From: Kalmusia sp. IMI 367209
Lineage: Eukaryota > Ascomycota > Dothideomycetes > Pleosporales > Didymosphaeriaceae
NCBI GenBank assembly: GCA_027946365.1
Contig: JAPEUQ010000010.1
Location: 992,001 to 1,056,000 of the forward strand
Direction: 5' to 3'
Length of the DNA stretch: 64,000 nt
A program made the translations under genes and the position numbers. The stretch's first letter is position 1; every line of letters starts with the position of its first letter. Shown here one piece after another: positions 34,437-45,710 of this stretch. The notes under the pieces were generated by a model. That model made no database searches. It worked only from the letters and a program-made list of their open reading frames with translations, and was not told the DNA's origin.

Positions 34437-36124
34437 ATGGAGAAACGCCGTTACGAAACCTTATTGCAAGATCGGGCGACCTTTGACGGGGCCGAACATT
34501 TTTCCTTCGCAGAACTGGAGATATCCGAGGTATTCTTGTGTTGTAATTTGGGGCAGTGCAGTCACTAACAATTCAGGCTTCTAGTGAACATCGGTTCCAT
34601 AGGGGAACAATGAAGGAGAATGAGGTGGAGCAGTGGCTCCAAAAGAAGGTAAATGACTGCAAATTAAGTGTGGTAGTCTCAAGGGCTGAAGAATACTTTA
34701 TTAGGTCCAATCCCAAAGAAAACAGTCTTGCTATGGCCTCAAAATGCTGTAAATTTGACTTAAAGAGGCTGAGGTACTGTTCTGACATCAAGTAGTGCTT
34801 CTACATCAATAGCGAAGCCTGACCGTTGGCCACCCTTAGTCCTGTCACGAGCAACATACGAAGCTATAACAAACCATTGGAGAATTCCACAACGTTTATT
34901 GTATATTCTCAGTACCCGGACATCATGCTTCTTCACCTTTGAAGATATACAAGAGTCTACTACAGGTGCGTATAGGGCAATCCTACGGCAAGACAACCAC
35001 TAATGCACCGATCGTTCAAGGGCATATCTTTCAAACTGTCGATAGAAAAGGACGACCTTTCACATGCGTCTTCTCGTATTCTTCGCAAAGCCGTCAAACT
35101 AATATCTTATTACACGGCTTACTTCCAGACGAATTTAGTCTCGTCTGCGATGAGCTCTTCACGTCACCACGTCTTCTGACTTGCCCAACTTTCGTTCCCA
35201 TCTGTCTTCTTGATCTCGTCAATGAAGGCATAGAGCCTGACCTCGAGCGTTGCCGCGCAAGAACACACGAAATAAAACTTGAGCTAGGCATGGGCAACTC
35301 TAACCCTATCGTCGATCTTCAGCACTGTGACTTCGTACCCATCACGCGCGCGTTGACTGGACTGACGGCTAACCTGGCAAAGTGCGAACTGGCATGCGAA
35401 GCGCATAAGCAACTACTAGACCAGCTAGATGAAGAGCATAGGACGTGGGTGGGAAATTTGGAGTTCGAGGATACGAAGTGGCTTAAGGAAGATGCGAAAT
35501 TATTAATGAAGAGGAGTGGTGAAGTGAGGAGATGGATGCAAGCCCTAAAGGCGAGGACAAAATATCTCACTCGGCGCTCACAGGCATACGTCCAGACAGT
35601 ACGTATATACTCTACCTAGAATGCACTCGCTAACTGAGATCATAGGTATACAGCCTCATGGCACAAAAGGACAACGCGTTGAATATGCAGACGGCTGAGG
35701 CCTCACTCCGCATCTCTCAAGCAGCTTACAGAGACAGCTCTACCATGATCATCTTAGCAGAGGACTCTAAACAAGTTGCGCTCGCTACCTCTCGCGATAG
35801 CTCATCGATGTTCATCATATCCGCTTTGACGTTGGTGTTTCTCCCACCCACATTTACCGCTGTACGTCTTCTTCTTGTCATCGTCATCGCTTAGCTCGTT
35901 AGTCTGATCTCAATTAGACATTGTTTAGCACGGAATTTTTTGATCTCAAATCTACAAACATGGAAAGCATCGCATCATCCCGCTTCTGGCTTTACTGGGC
36001 AGTTACTATTCCCTTGACAGTCATCACTGCAGCATCTGCGGCGTACTTCTGGAAGATGAGAGATAAGAAACTGAGAGAGGCGTTCACGTGGCAAGGAAAT
36101 CAACTTCCGAAGTTGAAGGCGTAG
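34437..36124 (+). CDS. CorA-like two-helix membrane protein, fungal type
   Basis: Resembles the fungal CorA-like family, which has a cytosolic helical domain and two C-terminal membrane helices. Six exons fit best: 34437-34529, 34577-34748, 34813-34965, 35021-35598, 35646-35861 and 35918-36124, giving 472 residues. The join at 34748/34813 (64-nt intron, branch-like CTGAC) is the least certain but restores the frame. RATYEAITNHWRIPQRLL and STRTSCFFTFEDI are the N-terminal family-like motifs. A long coiled helix (ECEAHKQLL-like region to about residue 390) precedes the first membrane helix, MFIISALTLVFLPPTFTAT, and the second, FWLYWAVTIPLTVITAASAA. The GMN motif of true magnesium channels is absent, so transport is unproven. 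A start at 34386 is also possible. Confidence 0.7.
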
Positions 36125-36462
36125 TCCGGACCAAATTTAGTTATAATCAATGATGCCCACGCTATTCGAACTAGCATTGGTCCGCAGTGTACAGATGAAT
36201 GTAGTAAGGGTCTCCGTGAACGTAGATACGCCGAAGACTCTATGACACCACTTGAGTGGGTCACTATCGATATTGACCCCGCCAAGTAGACTTCACCCCA
36301 CGAACAGCTAAACTACTCCACTCTTAGTACCTTGCTCGCATATGCACAAGTCGCCTTGCTTTCTTGGCTTACATAGTGTTACACTGCACGAAGATATTTA
36401 AGAAATGAAGCGATCAGGAATCACGTCTCACCTATGTACCTTCATCGGCCAGTCACCGTAAA
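36125..36462. other. Intergenic, with 54 stop-free codons in frame behind the CorA-like stop
   Basis: 338 bp. The frame of the CorA-like gene stays open after its TAG from 36125 to the next stop near 36286. Its composition is protein-like but matches nothing I know. The rest is the promoter side of the RidA-like gene. Confidence 0.4.
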
Positions 36463-37045
36463 ATGAAGTTCTCAGCCATTGCCACCATCCTCTGCTCCTT
36501 CGCTGGCCTTGTTCTCGGTCAAGCGACGCCAAACTATACCTCACCCCTTGGCGTCGAAATCTACAATCCTGATCAATCCTTCGAGCCAAGCGGACCATGG
36601 AGTTTAATGACCAAAGCCGGAAACACACTCTACATCTCTGGTACATGTTTCCCTTCTTCCCCCTCTCTCAAAATTTCCTGACTATTCTAGGAATGCGGGG
36701 CTTCTACCCCTCAAATACTACCCTCGCCCCGATTGGCCTACCGCGCGTACAACAAGCCTTCGCCAACATGAAGCAGCTTGCTGAACTTGGAGGCACGAAT
36801 CTTGTGAGTGTATCCGAATATAGAGAGTAGTGGAGCGGGCTGATAGCTTTGCACAGACGGATTGCATCAAACTAACAGTGTTTGTGACTGATATGTACCG
36901 CTGGCGACCGCTTGTGAACAATGTGACACAGGAGCTGTGGAAAGATGTGGCACCAAATTATCCGGCGAGAAGTATTATTGAGGTGCAGAGGTTGAATGAC
37001 GATGACATCGTAGAGGTGGAGGGAACGTTTTATTTAGGTGATTAG
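36463..37045 (+). CDS. RidA/YjgF/UK114-family protein with a secretion signal
   Basis: The fold belongs to the RidA (reactive imine deaminase) superfamily. The exons 36463-36640, 36691-36803 and 36857-37045 give 159 residues. Unlike ordinary RidA proteins it begins with a signal peptide, MKFSAIATILCSFAGLVLGQ, followed by a possible N-glycosylation site (NYT). The core reads GPWSLMTKAGNTLYISG, then AFANMKQLAELGGTNL and KLTVFVTDM. The substrate-binding arginine is likely the one in PARSIIEVQRL. The length after signal removal (about 139) suits a trimer-forming RidA subunit. Secretion or a secretory-pathway location is inference from the N-terminus; the substrate is unknown. Confidence 0.82.
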
Positions 37046-37357
37046 GTAGCGGGGTCAGGCATGATAGTGAAGAGATGTAATAACGAAGTGAACCTTTGTT
37101 CGCACAATTGGAGTTGCTGTCATAATTTGCCTCACGACGCCTATCTGAGTCTGTCATTTGGGTGGTGTATGAGTGTGAGTGAATACACGATGTGAGATTG
37201 GCAACGCGATGAGGGGAAAAGCACGCTATCCAGAAAAAGAAATCGACAAACGCCAAATCACATGCTGATGTGGCCCGAGCTTAACAATTCATCACCACTT
37301 CCAGCTGCCTCACAGCCGCTAGCCGCTCGGTTCGAATCGCAATATACGCTGAACAAG
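37046..37357. other. Short intergenic region
   Basis: 312 bp between the RidA-like gene and the coilin-like gene. The frame upstream of the coilin-like ATG is open from 37262, so a start up to 32 codons earlier cannot be excluded. Nothing else is seen. Confidence 0.4.
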
Positions 37358-39662
37358 ATGCGGCTGCGGCTCACGGTGCAGCGAAACAGCCTCCCCACCT
37401 CTAACATACTCTGGAGCGTCCCCGACACAAGCAGCCTACAAGCATACACGGTCGCGCGACTGCTCGAAGACGTCAATCGCATCTTACCACTTGAAGCTGA
37501 GCAATGGGGCTTGGAAGACTACATTGTTGAGGTTGGAGGCTTTGAGTGTTTTCACTTCTCGCCTGTGCTACAGACGCTGAAGGAAGATGATCACGTTTCG
37601 TAAGTTGACATCCATTTGCTCCTCACAAGATATTCTAATTCTTTGTTACAGCATCCGGCCCCTCCTCACTGCCGAAGTTCGCTCTCGCACCCTTTGCGGC
37701 CGCAATCAGATCTCGGCAGACGGACGGCACCTTGTTGACGGCATACCCTTTGGTCGCCCGTATCTGAGGCAACCTCATCGCCCCGCCGTGATCATCCCGC
37801 CCCGCAAACGCCGCCGATTAGAGGAGGATACTGTTGGAGAAGGTGACATGCATGATGACACAGGCTTGATCACAGCAGCTGGAGAGGCGTCGTCTCCAGG
37901 GAACGCCAATGGGTCAAAGAACGGCAGGAAAGAAGTCCAATTTGTCCAGGCAGATGGTGAAGTTTCAGATGACAGTGAGGACGATGAGGACTTTGTGCCA
38001 GGTCATGTGAGCGACGGCTCCGTAGATTCGGAAAGCGACTCGGAGAGTTCCTCTGCCGCTTCCGAAGCGTCTGTACAACATAACAAATCTCAACCAAGCG
38101 GCGGCTCAGAACGAAAACCTAAGTCGCGGCTAGAGTCAGACCCAGATTCATCGTCAGCATCCGAGGTAGACTCAAGCTCAGCATCGGAATCAGACTCTAA
38201 CTCCGATTCCGACACAGATTCAGATAGCGACTCAGACTCTACCGATTCCAATTCTAAAAGTGATAGCTCTGAGCCTGAGGTTCGCTCCTCGAAGCGTCCC
38301 GTGGCCCCAGGCTCAGGCTCATCGGAGACACGTAAAAGAAATGCTAGGCGTAGGCAAACATCACAGCTCAAACAATTGAAGGCAGAAGGCAAACTCCACC
38401 CAGATGCTACGTATACTGATTTACACCTTTATCAACAAACGCACACAACTAGTATACTAGAGTCATCGCATTTGATACCGGCAAAGACAATGGCCACGCC
38501 AACTGGGAAGAGAAAGCGGCTGGATGAGGAGGAGGTCGAGGATCCCAAAGCTGAGACACTTGTGGATGAATCTGCCGAGCTTGAGCGCCGTAAGCAGGAG
38601 CTCATGGCGAAATTGGCAGAGAACACACCAGATATTGAAATGACATCGATTGAATCATCGAACGGTGCAGTGGAACAAGCGGAGGAAACTTCACGCGCAA
38701 GCGCTTCACCGGCAGTCACCCCAAACCTGGGATCTAGGAGGAGCACTGATACTCCAACGCCATCTACCAAGCGACTTCGACCTGACATTTCAGCCATTGG
38801 TCGTATTCTCCAGCGCCAGGCTGTGGTAAGTGGTTCTCAACCAAATCACCATCATAGATCCATACTGACTAACTCGTAGAACGTGGAGCGAAAGACGCCC
38901 AAGTCGAAAAAGCAGCCTGTTGTCGAAGAGCCTCCGGAGCCCGAGGGCTCTTCTGATCCTGACTTCTGGACATCTAGGATCAATGTTTCGGCGTTTGAGT
39001 GCTGGGATGAAGACCACGAGCTCAGCGCTCCTCCGTTCCCGTTTGAGCAGCATTGGGATCCAGCAAGCAAGATCATGCGCGAAAACGCAAATAAAAAGAA
39101 GAAGAAAGCTAGAAAGAGCCGAACAGCCCAAATGACTGGTGCCGATAACGAAGACGAGGAAGAAGAGGAAACGCCTATCCTCGACTATGACGATTCTCCC
39201 GAGACCCTGAAACAAAGTTCCGATCTTACAGATGCCATCGAATCACAGCTTCTTCAAGATGTAGAGCTTGCTGCGAAAACTGATCTGCCATCCCTTCCGG
39301 AAAATGTAGAATCGCTTGCTGATCTGCAGCCATCCGACGTTCAAGTTGGTGCAATCATCGTTTTCAAGCTCTGGACAATTGATCCCGCAACGGTCACTCC
39401 CCAAATCAGCAATTATAAGACAGCTATCGTTGAAAAGGAGGGCGATTCAGGTGGTGGAGCAGGAACATTTACGCTGAAGTTCGCTGACCGCGATGTCGCG
39501 AAGAAAGAGGAGAAGAAGATAGATGAAAGGGGCAACCCGATCAGAAACGCTGCCAGTGGCTTCAAAATGGGCGACGATGATGAGGAAGAGGACGATGAGA
39601 GCATTTGGGAGGGCATGTTTGCTGAGCTGGTGACTCCGAAGCTTCTCAAGGCTGCGGATTAG
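37358..39662 (+). CDS. Coilin-like nuclear protein (N-terminal ubiquitin-like, C-terminal Tudor-like)
   Basis: The exons 37358-37599, 37652-38825 and 38880-39662 give 732 residues. The N-terminus MRLRLTVQRNSLP with VARLLEDVNRILPLE and DYIVEVGGFECFHF resembles the ubiquitin-like head of coilin, the Cajal-body organiser. A short basic motif PPRKRRRLEED looks like a nuclear signal. A long Ser/Asp/Glu-rich central region follows, with an almost pure (SD)n tract at about residues 265-285. The C-terminal domain has VGAIIVFKLWTID and ISNYKTAIVEKEG, in the style of the Tudor-like end of coilin. It ends in acidic GDDDEEEDDESIWEG and LVTPKLLKAAD. The coilin relation is by pattern memory and is tentative; the protein is at least a nuclear disordered scaffold. 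Confidence 0.65.
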
Positions 39663-40332
39663 GTGTCGGAGTATGCGCCACGCATCTTCTATACAACGAT
39701 GGAGGGGATGGTGAATAGGTTGAGCTGGAGGACGAAACCGTAGCGAAAGGCCACGGGCAGCTATTCTACGATAATTGATACCCAATTCGACTTTCATGCT
39801 TTGTATCTTTTCTGTCTCGTGTCTGGCATGTGTGCTAACGTTTATTTGTGGCGACCGACCGTCGGGGTAGCTTGCCGATACCCCGCCAATCGTCATTTTC
39901 ACGCATCTATACCTCAAGCGCATCTCGCCATGCTTGCAGCGCCTTATGCGACCGAACCCTCAAAGGGTACCTCGTCTGTCAATCTTACTCCACAGGATGC
40001 ACCTTATCATGGGGTGAGCCAGCCCTAACTCGGGTGAAGCGCCGGCCTGCTGCCTCCTCGGCTTCGCATAGCTTCCCTTAGCCGCTCAGCTCAACTGCCG
40101 GGTGGGGTACCTGACGATGCGCGCCTGGTGCTTCGGGCCAAGAGAAATTTTCGTATTGGGGGTATTAGAGGGGGGTTTGAGGACTTTTGTTGGCGCGAGA
40201 TGATTATCGTTGTAGTTTAAGAGACTCTAGTTGTTACGCTGATCAAGCTTGAGGTAGGTAGTGCGTGCTGTGAAGAAAAAGGCACATGAGGTGCAACTCG
40301 AAGCTGACAGCAATGTAGTCGAACCAAGAACA
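39663..40332. other. Intergenic, no supported gene
   Basis: 670 bp upstream of the MetE-like gene. Two overlapping open frames of about 75 codons are not protein-like. The frame of the downstream gene extends upstream to a GTG at 40261, but the first ATG is at 40333. Confidence 0.45.
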
Positions 40333-41463
40333 ATGCCTCTACCTTACGGTGTTTATAGAGCGGACCATGTAGGCTCCTTCCTACGTCCTAAGTCTGTGCT
40401 CGACGCCCGCGAAGCCGTCGCAGACAATACCTCTTCCACCACCGACCTCCGCAAAGTCGAAGACGTCGCCGTCGCCGATGTCGCCTCCAAACAACTTGCA
40501 AATGGCCTACGCTCCATCACCGACGGCGAGTTCCGCCGCGCATACTTCCACCTCGACTTCCTACAGCACCTTTCCGGCATCGAGATCAAAGGCCAAACAG
40601 GTCTCATCCGTCCGCATGGCTTTTCCCCGCCCGTTCTTGCTGTGACGGGCAAACTAGGCCACCCGAAGCCGATACAGGTCGATGACTTCAAGTTCCTTGA
40701 GCAGGCGATAAAGGACAATGGCGGAGGAGCAACGACGAAGGTGTGCATACCCAGTCCAACCATGGTGCACTTCCGCGGCGGAAGGGCGTCTATCGATATC
40801 GAAGCATATCCCGACCTCGATGAATTCTTCGAGGACCTCGCAAGGGTATATCAGGAGGAGTTGGATAGCTTGTACCAAGCTGGGTGCCGGTTCGTTCAAC
40901 TCGACGACACGAACCTTGCATACCTATGCGACCCGGATATGCGCAAGCAGGCGGAGGATCGCAATGAGGATCTATCAACGCTGCCGCGCAAGTACGCAGA
41001 GCTGATCAATAAGGCGATTGAGAAGCGCCCGGCAGATATGAAGATCGGTATCCATTTGTGCCGTGGGAACTATCGCAGCAAGTGGTTCGCCTCCGGCGGG
41101 TATGAGCCTGTCGCTGAGGTCCTCTTCAAAGAACTCAATGTTGACGCGTACTTCTTGGAATACGATGACGCACGCTCAGGCGATTTCAAGCCACTGCGAC
41201 ATCTTCCTGAACACAAGGTCGTTGTGTTGGGCTTGATGAGCAGTAAAAAGGCGGGACTAGATAGTAAAGAGGAGATTATAGAGAGATTGAAGCAGGCGGC
41301 GGAGATCGCGCCGAAGGGGTTGGAGCAGTTGGCGTTGAGCCATCAGTGTGGGTTCAGTAGCACGGTGGAGGGGAATGAGCTGAGTGAAGACGAGCAATGG
41401 GCGAAGGTGAGGTTGGAAGTGGAGATTGCGAAGGAAGTATGGGGAGCAGATTTGAGTAAATAG
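40333..41463 (+). CDS. MetE C-terminal-domain-like protein (cobalamin-independent methyltransferase family)
   Basis: A 376-residue, single-exon protein resembling the catalytic C-terminal half of cobalamin-independent methionine synthase (bacterial YxjG/YxjH-like). It lacks the N-terminal half of full MetE. Sequence marks are RADHVGSFLRP at the start, SITDGEFRRAYFHLDF, IPSPTMVHFRG and FVQLDDTNLAYL. Likely zinc ligands are the His and Cys in IGIHLCRGNYRS and the Cys in LSHQCGFSSTVEGN. VVVLGLMSSKKAG fits the barrel. The true methyl acceptor and donor of such short homologues are unknown, so methionine synthesis should not be assumed. The ATG at 40333 was chosen as the first ATG. Location is presumably cytosolic. 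Confidence 0.88.
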   Translation: MPLPYGVYRADHVGSFLRPKSVLDAREAVADNTSSTTDLRKVEDVAVADVASKQLANGLRSITDGEFRRAYFHLDFLQHLSGIEIKGQTGLIRPHGFSPPVLAVTGKLGHPKPIQVDDFKFLEQAIKDNGGGATTKVCIPSPTMVHFRGGRASIDIEAYPDLDEFFEDLARVYQEELDSLYQAGCRFVQLDDTNLAYLCDPDMRKQAEDRNEDLSTLPRKYAELINKAIEKRPADMKIGIHLCRGNYRSKWFASGGYEPVAEVLFKELNVDAYFLEYDDARSGDFKPLRHLPEHKVVVLGLMSSKKAGLDSKEEIIERLKQAAEIAPKGLEQLALSHQCGFSSTVEGNELSEDEQWAKVRLEVEIAKEVWGADLSK

Positions 41464-42100
41464 ACGTGTTGTCAGCCTCCATCGAGAGCATGACGTAGTG
41501 CTGCCGCTATGGCCTGCAATAACTTATGCATTTCATTACCTTGCACTCTATTCGTCTACTCTCCACGCGCCTATACTAACAGCCAAGTAGAAAACTACGG
41601 CATCGGCATCAAGACAGCTGTGTTTGAGTCACAGTCACTTTTTGGAAACAGCTATAGTACTAGGACAAATTTCCAGGACGAATTGTGCGCCGATTTATCC
41701 TAGGATACAAAATACAAAAGTGGAAAAGCCCTTAGACTTTGTCCTCTAGCTGTATGACGGGCGATGAGAAAGCCATTTACTATGCGATAGACTCGGTTGT
41801 CTCTTCTTGATAGTAGTGGGAGTTTGACGGAACACATAGGTCTGTATGCAGCGATACAATCAATAACAGCCCTGATACTACAATATCGTCGATATGTGCA
41901 TTGAAAAAAGTGTACTAGCATATTACTACGGTAAACAGCAAGTCGCAAACCAGTGGCTAGCATGTTTTGATTATGTCTGGATTGTATTGGGTATTACCTA
42001 TCTAAGGGCTGCAGTGAAGGTAGGGACATCCAGATGGCGTGAATCATCGCAGAGAGCTACTTCTATCAGACTATATATAGTATAATTAGAACCAATAATT
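41464..42100. other. Intergenic between convergent genes
   Basis: 637 bp, AT-rich near 42060-42100. Only short unsupported open frames. Confidence 0.5.
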
Positions 42101-43894
42101 TCAATATTCCTTCGCCAGCTTACTCCTTGCTCTTAGTTTATGTCCATATTTGAACATAACGAACGGGATCAAGCTCAAAAATGTTCCGAACAACGCTAGA
42201 ATAAGCCCAGCATATTGACTCCCCACGTTATGAAAGAAAGCGCTTGCAAACAGAGGCGTAACAGCGCCCAAGGTGTTCCTCATGAGACCCTGTCCCGCAA
42301 TCGCGGAGGAAGAGTTCTCCCCGTAACAGTCCGCCGTGTAGCTATACGTGCTTTCGAACACAAAGTAAATGCCGAATGCTATCGGTGCAAGACCAATCAC
42401 AGGACCAACCCAGGTGAGGTACTCATATTGCGTAAAAGAGTAGATGAACAGACCGATGGGTAGCCAGACGGCACCGAACATAGCACCGTAAAGTCGGTGC
42501 TCGGGTACAATCTGTACGTTAATATCGCTCTGGAGACGGTCATATTTGCGCATCTGAAGGTGATGTGCAACCCAGCCCAGAATTGTGCCAATTGCGAGGG
42601 AGATGTAAGGAAGTCCACTAACGCCCTCGGACCAGCCATGCTTTTCGGTGAAGGTGATGGGAATGACGGAGAGGAAAAGAAAGACAACGGCCCAGCAGAA
42701 AGCGATCCAAAGACCAAAAGCGAAGACGACGGGCTCCGTGACGAGCATGCGGATCGCTTTGACGGAGGAAGCACGAAGCATGGATTTCAAATCCGGCGTG
42801 TAGATGTCGTCTTCGGCAACGTAGCGATTGTCACTGGTAGCTTTGCGGAGTTCTTTGGCACGCTTGTGTAAAGCCACACCGCCTCTTGTCTCAGGGAAAA
42901 ATAGAAAGACTGCCAATAAAAGTGGCACGTTTGCCAACCCTTGAATGCCCTCAATCCATCGCCACCCGATGGCCTGATCGATGAAGCCGGCGTAGATGGG
43001 CGCTGCCACAGTGCCGAAGATGGCTACAAAGCTGAACATAGCCATAGGACGTCCACGTTTATGCGGTTCGTACATGTCGTCAAATGTTCCACCGACCAAG
43101 ATAGTTCCAACACAGCCGAACAGTCCAAGGAGAAGACGCAAACCGATGATAGTGTTGATATCCTTTGCCAGTGCTAACCCGATGAAAAGCAGTGAGAAGC
43201 AGAGGAACGCTCCAGCGTACACAACCTTGCGTCCGGCGAGCTCACACAAAGGCGCCAAAACCATCGGTGTGATGGCGCAAGCGATATTGAACGTGAAAAG
43301 TCCAAGTTGACCAAGGATTTCGGGCACCCCAAACTCAGCGCACATGCTGCCGATGCCTGAGCTATATGCAGTCGTTGCAAGTCCGATGAACAAAGTCATC
43401 AGGTTCAGCATCGTGCTGATACTTCGCTTGTACCACAAATTCCAATTGAAGGGATTCTGCCGATCACCAGTTGCAAAGGTGAGAACAATGTAATCTTTAT
43501 CGTTGTAGTTGACCATCTCCGTCAGCGTAAGCGGCATATCGATGTCCACTCTTTTGATAGGCCCGCAATCCGGATCGATGTCCTCATTTGCCTCGTCGAT
43601 ATACTTTCCTCCCACGATCCGACCAATTTGAGATTCGCCCTTCTCGTTGAGGATCCTGCCCGAGTTGAGCGAATTCGCTTCGGACGTGTCTTGATCTTGT
43701 TTTGATTTGCTGTTCGTTCGTGATAGATCGGTCACGGGTGTAGGTGCCGTGGACAAGGAAGTAGCGCGTGGCGTGGCGGGTATGCTGTTGTTTCTGCTCT
43801 GAGTCGCGAAATAGCCTGTTGAATTAGCTCTCATTGTTGCTAAAGAAGCTGGCCTCGACGGAGGAGCCTTGAAAGATCTGCCATAGTAAGACAT
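42101..43894 (-). CDS. Major facilitator superfamily transporter, DHA1-like
   Basis: A plasma-membrane secondary transporter of 597 residues in one exon. Residues 1-125 are a hydrophilic, Ser/Thr-rich cytosolic tail (PATPRATSLSTAPTPVTDL). The motif NPFNWNLWYKR precedes the first membrane helix and is typical of fungal drug/polyamine proton antiporters. Twelve helices can be placed. The loop between helices 2 and 3 reads APLCELAGRKVVY, and helix 5 has the GxxxGGxxxD-like GCVGTILVGGTFDDMYEP. A central cytosolic loop carries FFPETRGG. NSSSAIAGQGLMRNTLG lies in the last third. Substrate cannot be told. It is not part of an obvious cluster. Confidence 0.88.
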   Translation of the reverse strand: MSYYGRSFKAPPSRPASLATMRANSTGYFATQSRNNSIPATPRATSLSTAPTPVTDLSRTNSKSKQDQDTSEANSLNSGRILNEKGESQIGRIVGGKYIDEANEDIDPDCGPIKRVDIDMPLTLTEMVNYNDKDYIVLTFATGDRQNPFNWNLWYKRSISTMLNLMTLFIGLATTAYSSGIGSMCAEFGVPEILGQLGLFTFNIACAITPMVLAPLCELAGRKVVYAGAFLCFSLLFIGLALAKDINTIIGLRLLLGLFGCVGTILVGGTFDDMYEPHKRGRPMAMFSFVAIFGTVAAPIYAGFIDQAIGWRWIEGIQGLANVPLLLAVFLFFPETRGGVALHKRAKELRKATSDNRYVAEDDIYTPDLKSMLRASSVKAIRMLVTEPVVFAFGLWIAFCWAVVFLFLSVIPITFTEKHGWSEGVSGLPYISLAIGTILGWVAHHLQMRKYDRLQSDINVQIVPEHRLYGAMFGAVWLPIGLFIYSFTQYEYLTWVGPVIGLAPIAFGIYFVFESTYSYTADCYGENSSSAIAGQGLMRNTLGAVTPLFASAFFHNVGSQYAGLILALFGTFLSLIPFVMFKYGHKLRARSKLAKEY

Positions 43895-45710
43895 TTTTCT
43901 GTTCGTAGAAGCAACCTGAAATCGTCTTCCAATCGCAAAAGCGATGGTGAGGCAAAGGGGTCCTCAGTATTAGTAGTCGAGCCATAATTCTCTTTTAATC
44001 AGATTGCCCGATGTGCGTCATTCTTGTAAAATTCGAACACCTATCAGTCTCGGTCTTCATCTGTGGACCAACATTTGTTGACAGATAAAGTCGCGTTGAG
44101 GCTCTGCGCATCCCCACTTAGAGCACAATAGTGTAGACACGGATCGCGGGAGAGGCGCGGGAAACGCCGGCATGACGTCGTGCTTGCATGTGTCGATCGA
44201 TTCTTCTAGTCGAGTAAAAGCTACCATTGTACCTTTGTACGTCGAATTTATTTTGGGGAAGTATGATTGCCGTGGACTACAGGTATTGCGGATAATTGAG
44301 TGTTACCTAACTCTGAGACTGCGATACCTCAACAGAGCATGTGAGAGCTATTCAGAAGTAGATGTCTGTCTTTACGGGATTGGCTGTGGCTGTGGCCATT
44401 GTCTGTGTTCGGTGAGTTTCCAGGAACAAAGTTTGCAGAAGGGTCATGGTTCGCCGCATCTCGTTTTGCTAGCGCGTCCGCCCTGTGCCGATACCAGCCC
44501 GACTCTTTGATATTGGGGTTAAACACGTAGCTAGCTTACTTCGTTCATGAATGAACGTGCTTGAAATATATGGGTCACTTGGGAGATGTTCTCGCGTGCT
44601 ATATGAACATTCCCGATAATATGCAATCACAGCGGCTAAGTCTTCGTATACCAAGTAACATGCCTATTTACACCGAAGAACCCAGATAACTGTAGCGTGT
44701 TATTCCGGAAACTCCTAAGCCCTTGACAATAATGCTTCCACTTGACTCGCTTGACTAGATCCTGATTATTGTCTCCAGAGTGAACCCACAAAACATCGTA
44801 TTGTTACAAATTTTAGGTGCCAACAGGCCGCCTAGTCAAGACACCCGGCAATAAGCAGTGTTGCACATCGTCCTTTCTGCTCAGTTGAGGATTCAATTGT
44901 AGCCAACGACGGTGGGTAAAAGGTCATACTTTATCGATTTTATTAGAAACTGTTACGCCGTCCTGTGATCTTGTGAATACACACCGCATGGAGAGTATTT
45001 GACAGACCTTTTGAAGAATTCAAGCGCTATAGACCTGGCCGGTGTTGCTTTGGAATGAGTTGACCTCAGACAACGGATCATTGATGTCCTACATCGGTGA
45101 TGAATTTGCCACGGGGGATTGGCGTACTATACCGTTATAATCCTTGATACCACCCAACGCGCGACTTCCAAGATCGTACTAGTCATTAGCTTGCTCTTGG
45201 TACCTGTCAGAATCCTCATATTCTGGAGTGTTGAAAAGCCGGTTCCGACAGCGACCCCATACCAGTGAAAGACGGTTTGTATTACCATAAAACTGTATAT
45301 CCTATATCATAGATACTCTCTACGTCAAACAATGTATTTCTAGCTACTGAAGCTGCTAGGAAATGCTAAAGTGACGTTTACATGGTTGCCTCAAAAACAT
45401 AGTTGCCTAAGAAAGACCTAGAATAGGGTAGGTACGGATGCCATCGGTATATGTTGCACTCAAAACCTGCCCTACTGCCCGGTGACGCTTCAAAACCTTA
45501 AGGATCCATACCTCAGCTGTCTTCATTAACATAAGGATCCTTCTATATGAAAATTCAGCATGATAAATATTCTATGATAACATTGAAAGCCGCGCGCCCC
45601 ACTACCAAAAGTATACCTAGTCTATAGTACGCACCAGAATCTACTAAAATACAAGAGGTACTCTCAGCTGGATATAAGTCGCTGCCGTTTATCCTATACC
45701 ATTTAATATA
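43895..45710. other. Long intergenic region, no supported gene
   Basis: 1.8 kb, the AT-richer part of the window, between the MFS gene's 5' end and the 3' end of the dehydrogenase gene. Stops are frequent in all frames beyond 44700, and no transposon feature is recognisable. Two AAGGATCC words (45500-45540) are too short to mean much. Confidence 0.45.

Noticed and set aside
34769..34795. Frameshift in the CorA-like gene near 34.77 kb
   Set aside because: A normal 64-nt intron at 34749-34812 with a CTGAC branch sequence explains the frame change and makes the total length a multiple of three.
44700..45700. A transposon remnant in the AT-richer spacer upstream of the SDR gene's 3' end
   Set aside because: No terminal repeats, no coding relics and only ordinary AT-rich sequence.
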